Source of the DNA: JBPCIX01 sp051005875
GTDB lineage: Bacteria > Actinomycetota > CADDZG01 > JAHWKV01
Length of the DNA: 57,033 nucleotides
Assembly (NCBI GenBank): GCA_051005875.1
Contig: JBPCIX010000062.1
Coordinates: 1-57,033, forward strand
Direction of reading: 5' to 3'
A program made the position numbers and the translations under genes. A model generated the notes under the pieces. It was not told the DNA's origin. It saw only the letters and a list, made by a program, of their open reading frames with translations, and did not search any database. Positions 8,315-17,726 of the stretch are shown here, piece after piece; within the stretch, counting starts at the first letter, position 1; every line of letters begins with the position of its first letter.

Positions 8315-10657
8315 TTACGCGATGCTCAACCGGTGCAAAATCGCCTTTTCGATCTCGGCCAGATATTCGGTATCAACGATCTTGTTGCGGTCAACATCGG
8401 TTACATAAAAGGTGTCGATGATGTCGTGGCCGTAGGTTGAAACCTTGGCCAGATGAATGTCGACATCCAGTTCGGCGACGGAGCGGGTGATGGCAAACAA
8501 CCGCCCTATTCGGTCGGCCGCATGCACCTCGATGACCGTATAGAAGTCCGAGGCATCGTTGGCGATAAGCACCTTCGTCGGCTCCTGCTTTCCTTTTGAA
8601 GGCCGGCCTGGATGGGCGGCGATCTTCTCTGCCAACCGCGCCTCGAGCGCCAGTCTGCCGTGAAGAGCTTTTAAGGCGTCTTCGGCGACATGCTCAAAGC
8701 GATGCTCCTCATCGCCGACGGCTTCAAGACGTATGGCGTCCAAAGCGATGCCTTCCCGATTCGTATAAACCTCGGCCCCCACAATATTGAGATCGTGCAA
8801 GGCCAAAGCGCCCGAGATCTTGCTGAACAGTCCCGGGCGATCCAGAGCTATCACGGTAACTTCCCACACGCCGGCCCCCCGGTCGGCAACCGGCGAAAAG
8901 ATGATTTCGTCGCCCGGCTGAAACTCCAGCATCAAGCGGGTCTGGTTGATCAATGCGGAAGGAGACTGCGAGATCACCCATTCGCGTGGCATACCGGCCA
9001 GCAGTTCGTCCAGGTGCGGGTAGCCGCCAAGAACAGATCTGATTTCCTCGGTTTTGTCCCGAACCATTTGCGCTGCACTTTCGCCACCGAGCCGGCCGTG
9101 CTGAAGTATGTGCCCTACCCGCTGGAATAGACGCGTGACCAGGGTCGCCTTCCATGTACTCCACGCGTCGGGGCCGGTAGCCTCTGCGTCGGCCCGAGAC
9201 AACAGATAGAGCATCTTAAGCCGGCGCTCGGACGCTACCTTGTCGGCCAGTTCCTCAACCATGGCTTCGTCGCCGATGTCGCGTTTGGTGGCTGCTTCGG
9301 TGAGTAGCAGGTGATTTGCCACCAGCCAGGCGGCCTCCGAAGCCACCTCATCTGCGATGCCCATTTGTTGCATGGCCGCTCCGGCAAGCCTTGGACCGGC
9401 CAGGCTGTGGTCTTCGTCTCCGCCCTTGCCGATGTCATGAAAAAGGGCCCCCAGCAGCAGCGACCGGCCGCCATCTTCAAAAATTTCACCGGCAATTGAT
9501 CTGATTTGCAGATCGGTGCTTTCCCTTAGTTCGGATGCCGCCACGACAGTTTCGATGCAGTGCACGTCGACGGCGAACCGATGGTAAATGTTGTGCTGAG
9601 GCAAGCAGCGGATTTGATCCCAGTTGGGGATGGAGCGGGCAAGGTCACCGGTGACGTCCAGGCTCCGAAGGGCCGGACGCCCGTCGGCGCCTGCCTCAAG
9701 GATTTGGATAAACGCTTCCAGAGCAGCCGGGTCCCACGGTCCGGCGTCTTGACCAAGAGCTTGCCTGAAAGCAGCCGCCATTTCTTCGCCTCGCTCTTCC
9801 GGAGGCACTACCAGACAGTCGAGGGCAAAAGCTACATCCCTGCAGCCCCCATACAGGGACTTCATTAAATCCACTTCGGGTTTGGGCGAAGGGTCTGTGC
9901 CCGCCAGGGCCTCGGCCACCGGCTGTTGGTAATGGACTTCAAAAGCATCGCTTGGCCTGCCCGTAAACCAGTGAAGCCGGCAGCGAACGCTCTGCAGTAA
10001 CTCGGCTGCGTGCTCTAGCCGCTCTTGCTCAACCGCAAGTTCCTGGGGTCCTAAAACCTTCTTTATCCAGCCGATTGCGGCAAGGTCCCAAAGCCCTCCT
10101 TTGCCCTCTTTCAGATCTGGTTCCAATCCTGAGGTTGCATCGTCCAGCCGCAGATGGCGCGACTGGGGGACCTCGCCGAGGCGTTTCAAGAATTGTTGCG
10201 GTGACTTGCCCGAAGCAGACACCAACGCCTTCATCCATTCCTGATACAACTGCTCATCACCGGCCAACAAGCGAGCGTCGAGGAACGAAAGAAGCGCCTG
10301 GGTGTCGCCCGCCCCAAGAGCGATCGCCTCGTCGACGCCGTGGCTTTGATACTCCGTTTCAACGCCGGCCGCCCAAAGCTGCTCAAACGCCCCTTCCGGG
10401 GATGGGTCGGGGTTTGGGTCTCCACCAGACCGAAGTAACATCAACTCTATGGTCGAACCCGGGGCAAGCTCTCGGCGGCCGTATTCGCCGACCGCCAGCA
10501 GGGCCGTCCGGGCTGTGCCGTCGAGCGAACTCCAGATGGCGGCGACTGCTTCGTCGGCGGCGTCACTTAGGGCTCGTACTGTGCCGAGACCAGAGTTGCC
10601 CGAAAGGTGATCCAGCCGGATGCCTTCCCGCCGATCCGCCAGCGCTGCGGCAGTCAT
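8315..10657 (-). CDS. glnD: GlnD family PII-regulating protein, nucleotidyltransferase site degenerate
   Basis: GlnD reports glutamine status by uridylylating PII (NT domain) and deuridylylating it (HD domain). Domain order in these 780 residues: NT-like (about 1-200), a helical linker, HD (QHNIYHRFAVDVH, then LFHDIGKG with H407-D408, and ANHLLLTEAATKRD), and two C-terminal ACT domains (DRPGLFSKISGALALHDLNI; DRIGRLFAITRSVAELDVDI). The HD residues look intact. The NT motif, normally GxxGRxELxPxSDxD, reads GEYGRRELAPGSTIE, so both metal-binding aspartates are replaced (Thr69, Glu71). I infer that transferase activity is lost or weak and that glutamine sensing and hydrolysis remain. The start overlaps the PBP stop by 4 bp. 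No PII gene (glnB/glnK) is in the window. Confidence 0.86.
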   Translation of the reverse strand: MTAAALADRREGIRLDHLSGNSGLGTVRALSDAADEAVAAIWSSLDGTARTALLAVGEYGRRELAPGSTIELMLLRSGGDPNPDPSPEGAFEQLWAAGVETEYQSHGVDEAIALGAGDTQALLSFLDARLLAGDEQLYQEWMKALVSASGKSPQQFLKRLGEVPQSRHLRLDDATSGLEPDLKEGKGGLWDLAAIGWIKKVLGPQELAVEQERLEHAAELLQSVRCRLHWFTGRPSDAFEVHYQQPVAEALAGTDPSPKPEVDLMKSLYGGCRDVAFALDCLVVPPEERGEEMAAAFRQALGQDAGPWDPAALEAFIQILEAGADGRPALRSLDVTGDLARSIPNWDQIRCLPQHNIYHRFAVDVHCIETVVAASELRESTDLQIRSIAGEIFEDGGRSLLLGALFHDIGKGGDEDHSLAGPRLAGAAMQQMGIADEVASEAAWLVANHLLLTEAATKRDIGDEAMVEELADKVASERRLKMLYLLSRADAEATGPDAWSTWKATLVTRLFQRVGHILQHGRLGGESAAQMVRDKTEEIRSVLGGYPHLDELLAGMPREWVISQSPSALINQTRLMLEFQPGDEIIFSPVADRGAGVWEVTVIALDRPGLFSKISGALALHDLNIVGAEVYTNREGIALDAIRLEAVGDEEHRFEHVAEDALKALHGRLALEARLAEKIAAHPGRPSKGKQEPTKVLIANDASDFYTVIEVHAADRIGRLFAITRSVAELDVDIHLAKVSTYGHDIIDTFYVTDVDRNKIVDTEYLAEIEKAILHRLSIA

Positions 10658-12846
10658 ACAGCCGGCGAAGGCGAGGGGGAAGGCGTCGGCGAAGGCGAAG
10701 GTGAGGCTTTGGGAGGGGGACTCTTGATAGGTGGGTTCAATACCGGCGGGGGCTGAGGCGAAAAGGGCGGAGGCGAGAAATCAAATTGGGGCTCGCTTGG
10801 CGTCGGCTCTGGCTCGGATGGCGTAGGACTCGGCGATTGAGGCAGGCAGGTCGGAGCGGGCTCCGGGGAATCCGAGGGGACCGACGAAATCGGCGCCGGG
10901 GTCGAGCCGCTAGGGCAAGAGACCGGTGCCCCATTGACTACTTCACCGGTCAGGTTTGGTTTGACGAAGCTACCAGACTGGACCCCTTTCAGGGCCTCTA
11001 CCATGAACTTTTTCCAAATGGTGGCCGGGAAGGAACCACCGGTCACCTTTTTTCCATGAACCGAAGTCATTTGAGGGATCTGTCCCGTTGAATCCGGCGC
11101 AAACCCCATCCACACCACTGCGGTGAGCGCCGGGGTGTAACCGGCGAACCAGGCGTCAACGTGATTTTGGGTGGTGCCGGTTTTGCCGGCGGCCTGATTA
11201 GCGATCTTGGCGCCGGTGGCGGTGCCTCGCTGGATCGGCTGTTGAAGGACGTGGTTAACCGTGTCAGCCACGTTGGTGTCGATGGTCTGTTCGCTGTTGG
11301 GTTCTTGCTCGCTCAAAACCTTTCCGCCGGGCGACGTGACCTTAGAAATAATCAGCGTGTCGGGTCTTTTGCCCCTAGCGGCAAAGGTAGTAAAGGCCCT
11401 GGCCATCTCCAACGGAGTGACCGCAGAGGTTCCGAGTGTAAGAGCGCATCCCGTGTCGCCCTTCGGGATGGCGATGCCCGCGTCTGCTGCGGTCTCGATG
11501 AACTTTGCCGGACTCACGACCTTGTCCATCAGCTGGGCGTATATCGTGTTCACCGACCGGGCGGTGGCTTCAACTACGTCGATCGTGCCTGCGCTCTCGC
11601 TCTCAAAGTTTGATACCTGCCACGGCGTTCCGTCTTCGTTTCGGCACCGCGGCGAGTCGATTTGAATTTTCGAGGGCCCCGGAAACCGCGATTTGACCGA
11701 TTTGCCTTCTTCCAGGAAACGGGCTAGAGCGAAGGGCTTGAAAGCCGAACCCGCCTGGCGTCCACCCGTATCGGATTTACGAATATTGGCGGCGAAGTTA
11801 AACCCGGTGGCGCGAACAGGACTGGCTACATCTCGTCCGCCGACCATGGCTTTCACGTTTCCATCAGAGTCCATCGCGATAAGAGCCGCTTCCGGATCGT
11901 CCGGCAAGTCCAGAGTGGATGCCACAGCGTTCTCAGCGGCGGCCTGCATTCGAAGATCCAAAGATGTTTGCACTTTCAAGCCCCCGCCCAAGACGTCGGC
12001 CTCGTTGAAGCCATACTCCGAACTCAGCAGCTGGCGGCGTACGTATTCTAAAAAGAAGCCCGCCCTTGCGGAGTCGATCTTGACGGCCGGCCCCAACTGC
12101 ACCTGTTTGACGAGGTCGGTGGATTTCGCTTTGTCCGCCTCGGGTTGGGTAGTCGCCCTCGTCTTTACCATGTCGCCCAGCACTTCATTTCTGATTCTCA
12201 CAGCGGCCTCGGGATTTTTGTCAACCTGGTAGCTCCGTGGCGAACGAAGCACCCCTGCCAGGTAGGAGGCCTGGCTGAGGTCGAGCCCGCTCGCGGGCTT
12301 GCGGAAGTAGGTTTGAGCGGCCGCCTCAGCCCCGTAGGCGCCCCGGCCAAAGTAAACGGTGTTGAGGTAAAGACCAAGAATTTTGTCCTTCGAATATTGC
12401 CGCTCAATTTTCTTGGCAAGGGCAATCTCTTTGATCTTCCGAAATATTGATCGCTGTCTTCCCACCTCGGAAAAAGCGACTCGGGCATATTGCTGCGTGA
12501 TGGTAGACCCGCCTTGAGCAACCCCTCCTTCCCGCACATTGGTGAACAGCGCTCGGATGGTCCCTTTGAAACTAACTCCCTTGTGGTTATAGAAATTGCG
12601 ATCCTCAGTGGCGACCACAGCTTTGCGCAGCAGTGGCGAAATTTGATCAAACGGCACGATCTTGCGGTTATGTTCGGCTTGAAGGGTTCCAATTACCTTG
12701 CCATCGGTGGCCAGCACTTCGGTAGGCCTGCCTCCCGAAGCGTTCTCGGGCGAGGGCACTCCCACGGCAAGCGCTCCCACCACCAGGATGCCGACAAAGG
12801 CAAAGCCGGCGCCGGCGGCGGTCAGCCACCACCCTTTCCGAGTCAT
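10654..12846 (-). CDS. Class A penicillin-binding protein (PBP1A-like)
   Basis: Bifunctional peptidoglycan glycosyltransferase/transpeptidase of 730 residues. One N-terminal membrane helix (about 8-30) is followed by the GT51 domain, with EDRNFYNHKGVSF (catalytic Glu81), GGSTITQQYAR and LYLNTVYFGRGAYG. The transpeptidase domain has the Ser-x-x-Lys motif GSAFKP (Ser about 367), SVN and AGKTGTT. After about residue 650 comes an 80-residue Pro/Ser/Glu-rich low-complexity tail, common in actinobacterial class A PBPs and probably wall-spanning. The stop overlaps the glnD start by 4 bp, so the two genes are probably co-transcribed, an odd functional pairing. Confidence 0.92.
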   Translation of the reverse strand: MTRKGWWLTAAGAGFAFVGILVVGALAVGVPSPENASGGRPTEVLATDGKVIGTLQAEHNRKIVPFDQISPLLRKAVVATEDRNFYNHKGVSFKGTIRALFTNVREGGVAQGGSTITQQYARVAFSEVGRQRSIFRKIKEIALAKKIERQYSKDKILGLYLNTVYFGRGAYGAEAAAQTYFRKPASGLDLSQASYLAGVLRSPRSYQVDKNPEAAVRIRNEVLGDMVKTRATTQPEADKAKSTDLVKQVQLGPAVKIDSARAGFFLEYVRRQLLSSEYGFNEADVLGGGLKVQTSLDLRMQAAAENAVASTLDLPDDPEAALIAMDSDGNVKAMVGGRDVASPVRATGFNFAANIRKSDTGGRQAGSAFKPFALARFLEEGKSVKSRFPGPSKIQIDSPRCRNEDGTPWQVSNFESESAGTIDVVEATARSVNTIYAQLMDKVVSPAKFIETAADAGIAIPKGDTGCALTLGTSAVTPLEMARAFTTFAARGKRPDTLIISKVTSPGGKVLSEQEPNSEQTIDTNVADTVNHVLQQPIQRGTATGAKIANQAAGKTGTTQNHVDAWFAGYTPALTAVVWMGFAPDSTGQIPQMTSVHGKKVTGGSFPATIWKKFMVEALKGVQSGSFVKPNLTGEVVNGAPVSCPSGSTPAPISSVPSDSPEPAPTCLPQSPSPTPSEPEPTPSEPQFDFSPPPFSPQPPPVLNPPIKSPPPKASPSPSPTPSPSPSPAV

Positions 12847-12994
12847 TCGCGGGTCATTCCCAGGCCAGTTTGCTTGCTCATCTTCTGCATGTCGAAGTCA
12901 CTCTGCCCAAACTAAGCCCTTACCATGCGCATTCGGATGAACCAATTAAACACCAGGCCTTAGATAGTAGCCGCGGATGCCTTAGGCTCCGCTG

Positions 12995-13411
12995 ATGGAA
13001 CAGCCGAAGGATTTGTCCAGCAGTTGGGGGGACCTGCTTTCACTTGCCGGTCTGGTGGGCCTAATGACCGTGGGTGGCTTGATGCATTTCGTCGTCACCG
13101 ATAAATACGCAGCGGCCGTCCCGCGGTTTCTGCCCTTCAGGCAAGGGATTGTTTACGCAAGCGGAGTGGTTGAGATCGCCTGCGGAATAGCGCTTCTGCC
13201 CCGCCGGACTCGCTCTGGGGGCGCATGGCTAACGGCATTGGTGCTCGTGCTGATTTTTCCGGCAAATGTTCAAATGGCAATCGACGGACCACCGCCCGGG
13301 AGCAGCTTCCCGTTCAATTCTTCGGCGGCCCTGTGGCTCCGCCTTCCGCTACAAGCGGCCTTTATCGCCTGGGCTTACAGCTTCACCACCAAAAGGCGCC
13401 CGCTCACGTAA
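12995..13411 (+). CDS. DoxX-like small integral membrane protein
   Basis: 138 residues with four predicted membrane helices (about 13-34, 50-66, 74-92, 109-130), the layout of DoxX/MauE-type quinone-associated membrane proteins. Visible pieces are GLMHFV in the first helix and ASGVVEIACGIALLP in the second. The exact role is unknown; relatives are linked to electron transfer or thiol oxidation. Divergent from the PBP gene over 148 bp, and its end overlaps the convergent transglutaminase gene by 8 bp. Confidence 0.72.
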   Translation: MEQPKDLSSSWGDLLSLAGLVGLMTVGGLMHFVVTDKYAAAVPRFLPFRQGIVYASGVVEIACGIALLPRRTRSGGAWLTALVLVLIFPANVQMAIDGPPPGSSFPFNSSAALWLRLPLQAAFIAWAYSFTTKRRPLT

Positions 13412-14243
13412 CCGTCAGCGAAATCTCTGACTCCATGGTTTCCTGCGCCGCCCCTCTGTACGACCCCTGGGTCGGCGCTGCGCTGCGAGGGGTCGGTCCT
13501 GCCGCCACCGCAAGGTGTCCGTCGGCAACCGCGATTCCGAGGGTCGGGTCGTACCCTCGCCATCCCACCCCCTGCAGGTAGGCCTCGGGCCAAGCGTGGA
13601 GATGCTTCTCGGTTTCGTCCGGGTCTCCCTGCTGGTAGCCGCTCACAAAACGCGAGGCTATGCCCATATGACGGCAAGCCTCCATAAAAAGCACCGCCAC
13701 ATCACGGCAGGACCCGCGGTGGGTTTCGAGAGTTTCGGCGGCGCCTCGAGCGTCTCCCTCGAGCCTGACCTCGCCGACAATCGAATCGGTAATCCTTGAT
13801 GTGAGCGCCCCCAAGAACAGCATTGCGTCGCCGCGGACCGAGCGGGAAATATCGCCGGCCCAATCCGCCACACAGCGATCCCCGCAAAACCTCAAATAGC
13901 GCTCCAAGGTTCCCCGGTCGTCTTCCGGGTACACCATCGGAAGGCTTAAGCCCGCTGAATCCAGGACTATGTAGTCGAAGGGATTTGAGCGAAGGGTCTC
14001 GGCCTTCAGGCTGGTGGAAATATCTAGAGTTGTCGTTTCACCTGCAAACCAGACCAGGGTGGTGTCGTTTCCCTCCAGGTCGGTCACTTCCGTGACGCCG
14101 GCCGGCCTGGGGTCAATGTCCACCCGGAAGCTCAGCAGGCGCTGGCAACGGTCCGCTCGCGGCCGCAGCCTTACAGTCATCGGCTCGTGGACGACCGGCC
14201 CTGTGTACTGGAACCGGTTGGTGTGCCGAACCTCAAAGAGCAT
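13404..14243 (-). CDS. Transglutaminase-like protein of the Anbu cluster
   Basis: Cytoplasmic papain-fold protein of 279 residues with the bacterial transglutaminase N-terminal beta domain (FEVRHTNRFQYTGPVVHEPM, LRPR) and a core with Cys in HRGSCRDVAVLFMEACRHMG, His in HLHAWPEAYL and Asp in YDPTLG, so the triad is complete. It is the last gene of a four-gene set (ATP-grasp, alpha-E, Anbu, transglutaminase) with 8 bp to Anbu. Comparative genomics has proposed that this set makes and processes a peptide tag or small peptide; whether this member acts as a protease or an amide-forming enzyme is not known. Confidence 0.88.
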   Translation of the reverse strand: MLFEVRHTNRFQYTGPVVHEPMTVRLRPRADRCQRLLSFRVDIDPRPAGVTEVTDLEGNDTTLVWFAGETTTLDISTSLKAETLRSNPFDYIVLDSAGLSLPMVYPEDDRGTLERYLRFCGDRCVADWAGDISRSVRGDAMLFLGALTSRITDSIVGEVRLEGDARGAAETLETHRGSCRDVAVLFMEACRHMGIASRFVSGYQQGDPDETEKHLHAWPEAYLQGVGWRGYDPTLGIAVADGHLAVAAGPTPRSAAPTQGSYRGAAQETMESEISLTVT

Positions 14244-14251
14244 GAGCGGCC

Positions 14252-15019
14252 TTATGGCTCGAGTAGGGACGACGGGTTGATGGGCGTCACGTTCGACTCC
14301 GTCTCTTCAGTAAAGATCGGCTCCATCCAGTCTGACGGCATCTTCTCAACAAGCATGCGCAAGCCGTATTTCCATCGCTCCGCAACCGAGGTCAGGTCTT
14401 CGGGAACAAAGCGGTAAGTCTGCATCTGGTCCCCCGGCCGGTAGACCACCACGTCCATTGGGAAGCCCACCGCAGCGGTGCTGCTCTGAGTGGAATCAAA
14501 AGCAAGGTATCCGGCCTTGAAAGCCACCTCCAAAGGTGACTCGTATTTCAGCACTCGGTCAAGGAGTGGCTTCGCGTAGCTCGTCTCGCCCAGGACGCAG
14601 TAGGGAGTGCCCGTGCCCACCTCGACCCAGTTGGCTTGCGGGTAGAGCATGTACAGCTTGTGCTCCTTGTCGCCGTCAAGCCGGCCCCCGATAAGGCAGT
14701 TGAGATCGAATTTCAGGCCTGCTTCCGAGAGGGCGGTCTTATCCTCGGCTGCAGCCCGCCGCACTTGGTCGGCAAGGGCGTTTGCGGCCTTGTAGAGCTT
14801 TCCGAAGCCCGATCCGTCTTCCTCCAGAGCCTCTTCGAAGTAGGTGAGAACCTTGTCCCTGACCGAGCGCAGCCCCGAGGTCATAACCAACATCGAGTTC
14901 CCCCCGTTTTCGAAGACGGTGATCTTGCGGGCCGAGAGCGTCTGCGACCCCGCGGTGATGCGCGTGTCGGCGATTCCAACTAAACCCTCGTGCACCTTGA
15001 TTCCAAGACAAAAAGTCAC
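14252..15019 (-). CDS. Anbu (bacterial proteasome-related) peptidase
   Basis: Self-compartmentalising Ntn-hydrolase of 255 residues. After removal of Met the chain begins with the nucleophilic Thr (MTFCLGIKVHEGLVGIADTR), as in Anbu, without a propeptide. Other family segments are SARKITVFE, the helical EEALEEDGSGFGKLYKAAN region, and the C-terminal DLTSVAERWKYGLR. Anbu subunits form open helical rings rather than the closed 20S barrel. Its start overlaps the alpha-E stop by 4 bp, giving translational coupling within the ATP-grasp/alpha-E/transglutaminase operon. Substrates are unknown. Confidence 0.92.
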   Translation of the reverse strand: MTFCLGIKVHEGLVGIADTRITAGSQTLSARKITVFENGGNSMLVMTSGLRSVRDKVLTYFEEALEEDGSGFGKLYKAANALADQVRRAAAEDKTALSEAGLKFDLNCLIGGRLDGDKEHKLYMLYPQANWVEVGTGTPYCVLGETSYAKPLLDRVLKYESPLEVAFKAGYLAFDSTQSSTAAVGFPMDVVVYRPGDQMQTYRFVPEDLTSVAERWKYGLRMLVEKMPSDWMEPIFTEETESNVTPINPSSLLEP

Positions 15020-16050
15020 TCGGCACCTCCCGAGACCTGCGACATAGCGCCGGGATTCGTTCCCGAATTCATCGACGAACGGCGGTGGGTGTCGAGGTCC
15101 TTGACGGGCCTGACGGCGAAGAGGCTTTCGTGGATGGCATCGCCGACTAGGTTGAGCTGGGCCAGGGTGTTGTCGAGAAACTCGTGCAGTCCGAAGGCAA
15201 TGATCTCGTCGATCCGGCCAAAGTTAAGCTGAGAGCAAAGCACCCCCAAAAGCTGCTCTGGGGGGCTGGTGAACGTGCCCACCGCCGACCCCGTGATGGC
15301 GTGCAACGACTCCTGGGCCGAACCCAAGCAATGGCTGATTGCTCTCGGAAACTCCCGGTCCAAGATTAAAAACTCGGCGACTTTGCGGGGCGATATGCTG
15401 CCGTGCCGCTTTTTAAACATCTCGAACGCGCTGGCCGACTTTAGTAGCGCCCGCCACTGCAGAGTGTCCAGCGGTGAACCCACCTCGTTGACGCTCGGCA
15501 GCAAGATGAAGTACTTGACGTCAAGCAGGCGGCAAGTCTTGTCGGCCCTTTCTATCTGCCTGCCCAGCTCACCGAAGTGCCAGGCCTCGCCGTGCGACAT
15601 GGTGGCTTGACTGACTCCATTGAATAGGTGGCTCTGCATCTTCACCCGATTGAAGAATGTGTAGGAATCCTCTTTCACGAGGTCGGCATATGAGGCCCCG
15701 GCGACAAACAAGTAAAACGTATTGACTTGCTCCCACATCTCAGATGAAATGGCGTCGCGCACCCCGCGGGCATTTTCCCGCGCCGCGTTCAAGCAGCTGA
15801 TAATCGAGTTCGGGTTCGCGCGGTCGAAGGCGAGGAAGTCGATGACGTTCGCCCGGTTGGCCTCGTCGTGCCTTGCCTGAAACAGGGGCAGGTCAACAGT
15901 AGTGCGAACCAGAGGTTCCCACTGTTCGTCGGAGCCCGGCATTAGGTCAAGCGACAGGTTGAGGTTGGCGTTGATGAACCGGGCAACGTTTTCTGCGCGC
16001 TCAATGTAGCGGCACATCCAGTAAACGGAGTTCGCAACCCTGCTCAGCAT
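15016..16050 (-). CDS. Alpha-E domain protein (DUF403)
   Basis: All-helical 344-residue protein recognised by its N-terminus MLSRVANSVYWMCRYIERAE, followed by ARFINANLNLSLDL and the MWEQVNTFYLF region. Alpha-E proteins always occur beside the circularly permuted ATP-grasp enzyme and a transglutaminase-like protein, and are presumed partners in peptide ligation; no activity is established. Eight bases separate it from the ATP-grasp stop, and it overlaps Anbu by 4 bp, so the set is one transcript. Confidence 0.93.
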   Translation of the reverse strand: MLSRVANSVYWMCRYIERAENVARFINANLNLSLDLMPGSDEQWEPLVRTTVDLPLFQARHDEANRANVIDFLAFDRANPNSIISCLNAARENARGVRDAISSEMWEQVNTFYLFVAGASYADLVKEDSYTFFNRVKMQSHLFNGVSQATMSHGEAWHFGELGRQIERADKTCRLLDVKYFILLPSVNEVGSPLDTLQWRALLKSASAFEMFKKRHGSISPRKVAEFLILDREFPRAISHCLGSAQESLHAITGSAVGTFTSPPEQLLGVLCSQLNFGRIDEIIAFGLHEFLDNTLAQLNLVGDAIHESLFAVRPVKDLDTHRRSSMNSGTNPGAMSQVSGGAE

Positions 16051-16057
16051 CCGTGCC

Positions 16058-17557
16058 TCAAGGGCTTAGAACCCAGGTATCCTTGCTGCCACCTCCTTGA
16101 GACGAGTTGACGACCAAAGAACCCTTGGTCAGGGCAGCCCTCGTCAAGCCCCCGGGCAGCACATAAACCCCCTCCCCTTGCAAAGCGAACGGGCGCAGAT
16201 CGACATGGCGTCCCTCGAAGTGGTCCTGGACGATGATGGGGGCCCTCGAAAGCGAAACCGTGGGCTGGGCTACGTAGTTGCGCGGGCTTGACTCGATGCG
16301 CCCCGCAAAGTCCTTGCGCTCGGCAGAGGTTGAGTGTGGTCCGACGAGTAATCCGTATCCGCCCGATTCGTTTGCCGGCTTAACCACGAGTTTTTCGAGG
16401 TTGGCCAGTACGTGCTTTCTGTCTTTGTCGTCCCAGCACAAGAAGGTGGGGACGTTGGGCAAAAGCATTTCCTCGCCCAAGTAGTACTTAATGATTTCAG
16501 GAACGTATGCGTAGACGACTTTGTCGTCGGCGACTCCCGTTCCGGGTGCGTTGGCCAGCCCGACCCGCCCGGCTTTGTAGACCTCCATCAGCCCGGGAAC
16601 CCCCAGGACCGAATCAGGATTGAAGGCTCTCGGGTCCATGAATTGGTCGTCGATGCGGCGGTAGATCACATCGACCCTTCTGAGGCCCTTTGTGGTGCGC
16701 ATATAGACGAAGCCATCAGCCACCAGCAGGTCATTGCCCTCGACAAGTTCGACGCCCATCTGCTGCGCCAGGTATGAATGCTCGAAGTAGGCGCTGTTGT
16801 AAATACCGGGCGTCAAAACCGCCACCACAGGAGATGTGACTCCCGGCGGCGCCAGGTGTTGCAGAGTCTCGAGGAGGCGGCCCGGGTAGCCGTCAATCGG
16901 GCGCACCCGGCACGCTTCGAACACCTGCGGGAAGGTCCGTTTCATCACCTGGCGGTTCTCCAGCACGTAGGACACTCCCGAGGGACATCGCAGATTGTCC
17001 TCCAGGACGAAGAACTGTCCGTCGGCGTCGCGCACCAGGTCCGTTCCGGCAACGTGGCACCAGATGCCGTGGGGGGGCTTCAAGCCGACGCATTGGGGCA
17101 GGAAGGCCGTCGAAGACTTGATGACGTACTCCGGAATCACCCGGTCCTTGAGAATTTTTTGATCGTTGTAGATGTCGTCCAGGAACAGGTTCAAGGCGCG
17201 AATGCGCTGCTCGAGCCCTCGCTCGATTCCGCTCCAGTCGGATGCCTCGACGATTCTCGGAATGAGGTCGAAGGGGAATATGGCCTCGCCGTCGTCGGCC
17301 TCACGAGAGTTAAACGTGATGCCCATGTTCAGCAGGGCCAACTCTGCGGCCCGCTGACGCCGCAGAAGATCGCCTTCAGTCATCGTTGCGATGCGCTCCA
17401 CGAGCAAGCTCGAGCCCGGGCGCGCCCGGCCGTTGGACTCGAACATCTCGTCGAAGAAACCGCCTGTGTCGTACTGGGCGATTGCTTGCCGGGGAGTTCT
17501 ATCTCGCCTGGAGGCAACGCTGGCTGTTTGCATAGCTTTTTTCTCTCGGGTTGGCAC
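16058..17557 (-). CDS. Circularly permuted ATP-grasp type 2 ligase
   Basis: Predicted ATP-dependent carboxylate-amine ligase of 499 residues, first gene of the Anbu operon. Family segments visible: YDTGGFFDEMFE near the start, GIWCHVAGTDLVRDADGQFF with VLEDNLRCPSGVSYVLENR, DGFVYMRTTKGLRRVDVIYR, LGVPGLMEVYKAGRVGLANA, and LVVKPANESGGYGLLVGP, the nucleotide-binding part moved by the permutation. It ends with RPFALQGEGVYVLPGGLTR. The first ATG is at 17557; an ATG eight codons on (17533) is also possible. It probably adds amino acids to a peptide or protein that Anbu and the transglutaminase then process. Confidence 0.92.
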   Translation of the reverse strand: MPTREKKAMQTASVASRRDRTPRQAIAQYDTGGFFDEMFESNGRARPGSSLLVERIATMTEGDLLRRQRAAELALLNMGITFNSREADDGEAIFPFDLIPRIVEASDWSGIERGLEQRIRALNLFLDDIYNDQKILKDRVIPEYVIKSSTAFLPQCVGLKPPHGIWCHVAGTDLVRDADGQFFVLEDNLRCPSGVSYVLENRQVMKRTFPQVFEACRVRPIDGYPGRLLETLQHLAPPGVTSPVVAVLTPGIYNSAYFEHSYLAQQMGVELVEGNDLLVADGFVYMRTTKGLRRVDVIYRRIDDQFMDPRAFNPDSVLGVPGLMEVYKAGRVGLANAPGTGVADDKVVYAYVPEIIKYYLGEEMLLPNVPTFLCWDDKDRKHVLANLEKLVVKPANESGGYGLLVGPHSTSAERKDFAGRIESSPRNYVAQPTVSLSRAPIIVQDHFEGRHVDLRPFALQGEGVYVLPGGLTRAALTKGSLVVNSSQGGGSKDTWVLSP

Positions 17558-17726
17558 TAGAGGAACCTAGTTGTCCCACTTATATAAGGATAGGTAGGCG
17601 TTTGTTAGGCCGCGGTTGCCAGGTGGTTAACTTCGGGTAAACCTTGAACAGACCTGGATGGGGGCGTGAAACCCGAAAGTCAAGCTTACCACGCACCTTC
17701 GCACGCCCTGCTGGCGGTCCGAACCG

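Noticed and set aside
16778..17560. 260-codon plus-strand frame opposite the ATP-grasp gene
   Set aside because: Composition is that of a reverse-strand shadow and there is no family pattern; the opposite gene is well supported.
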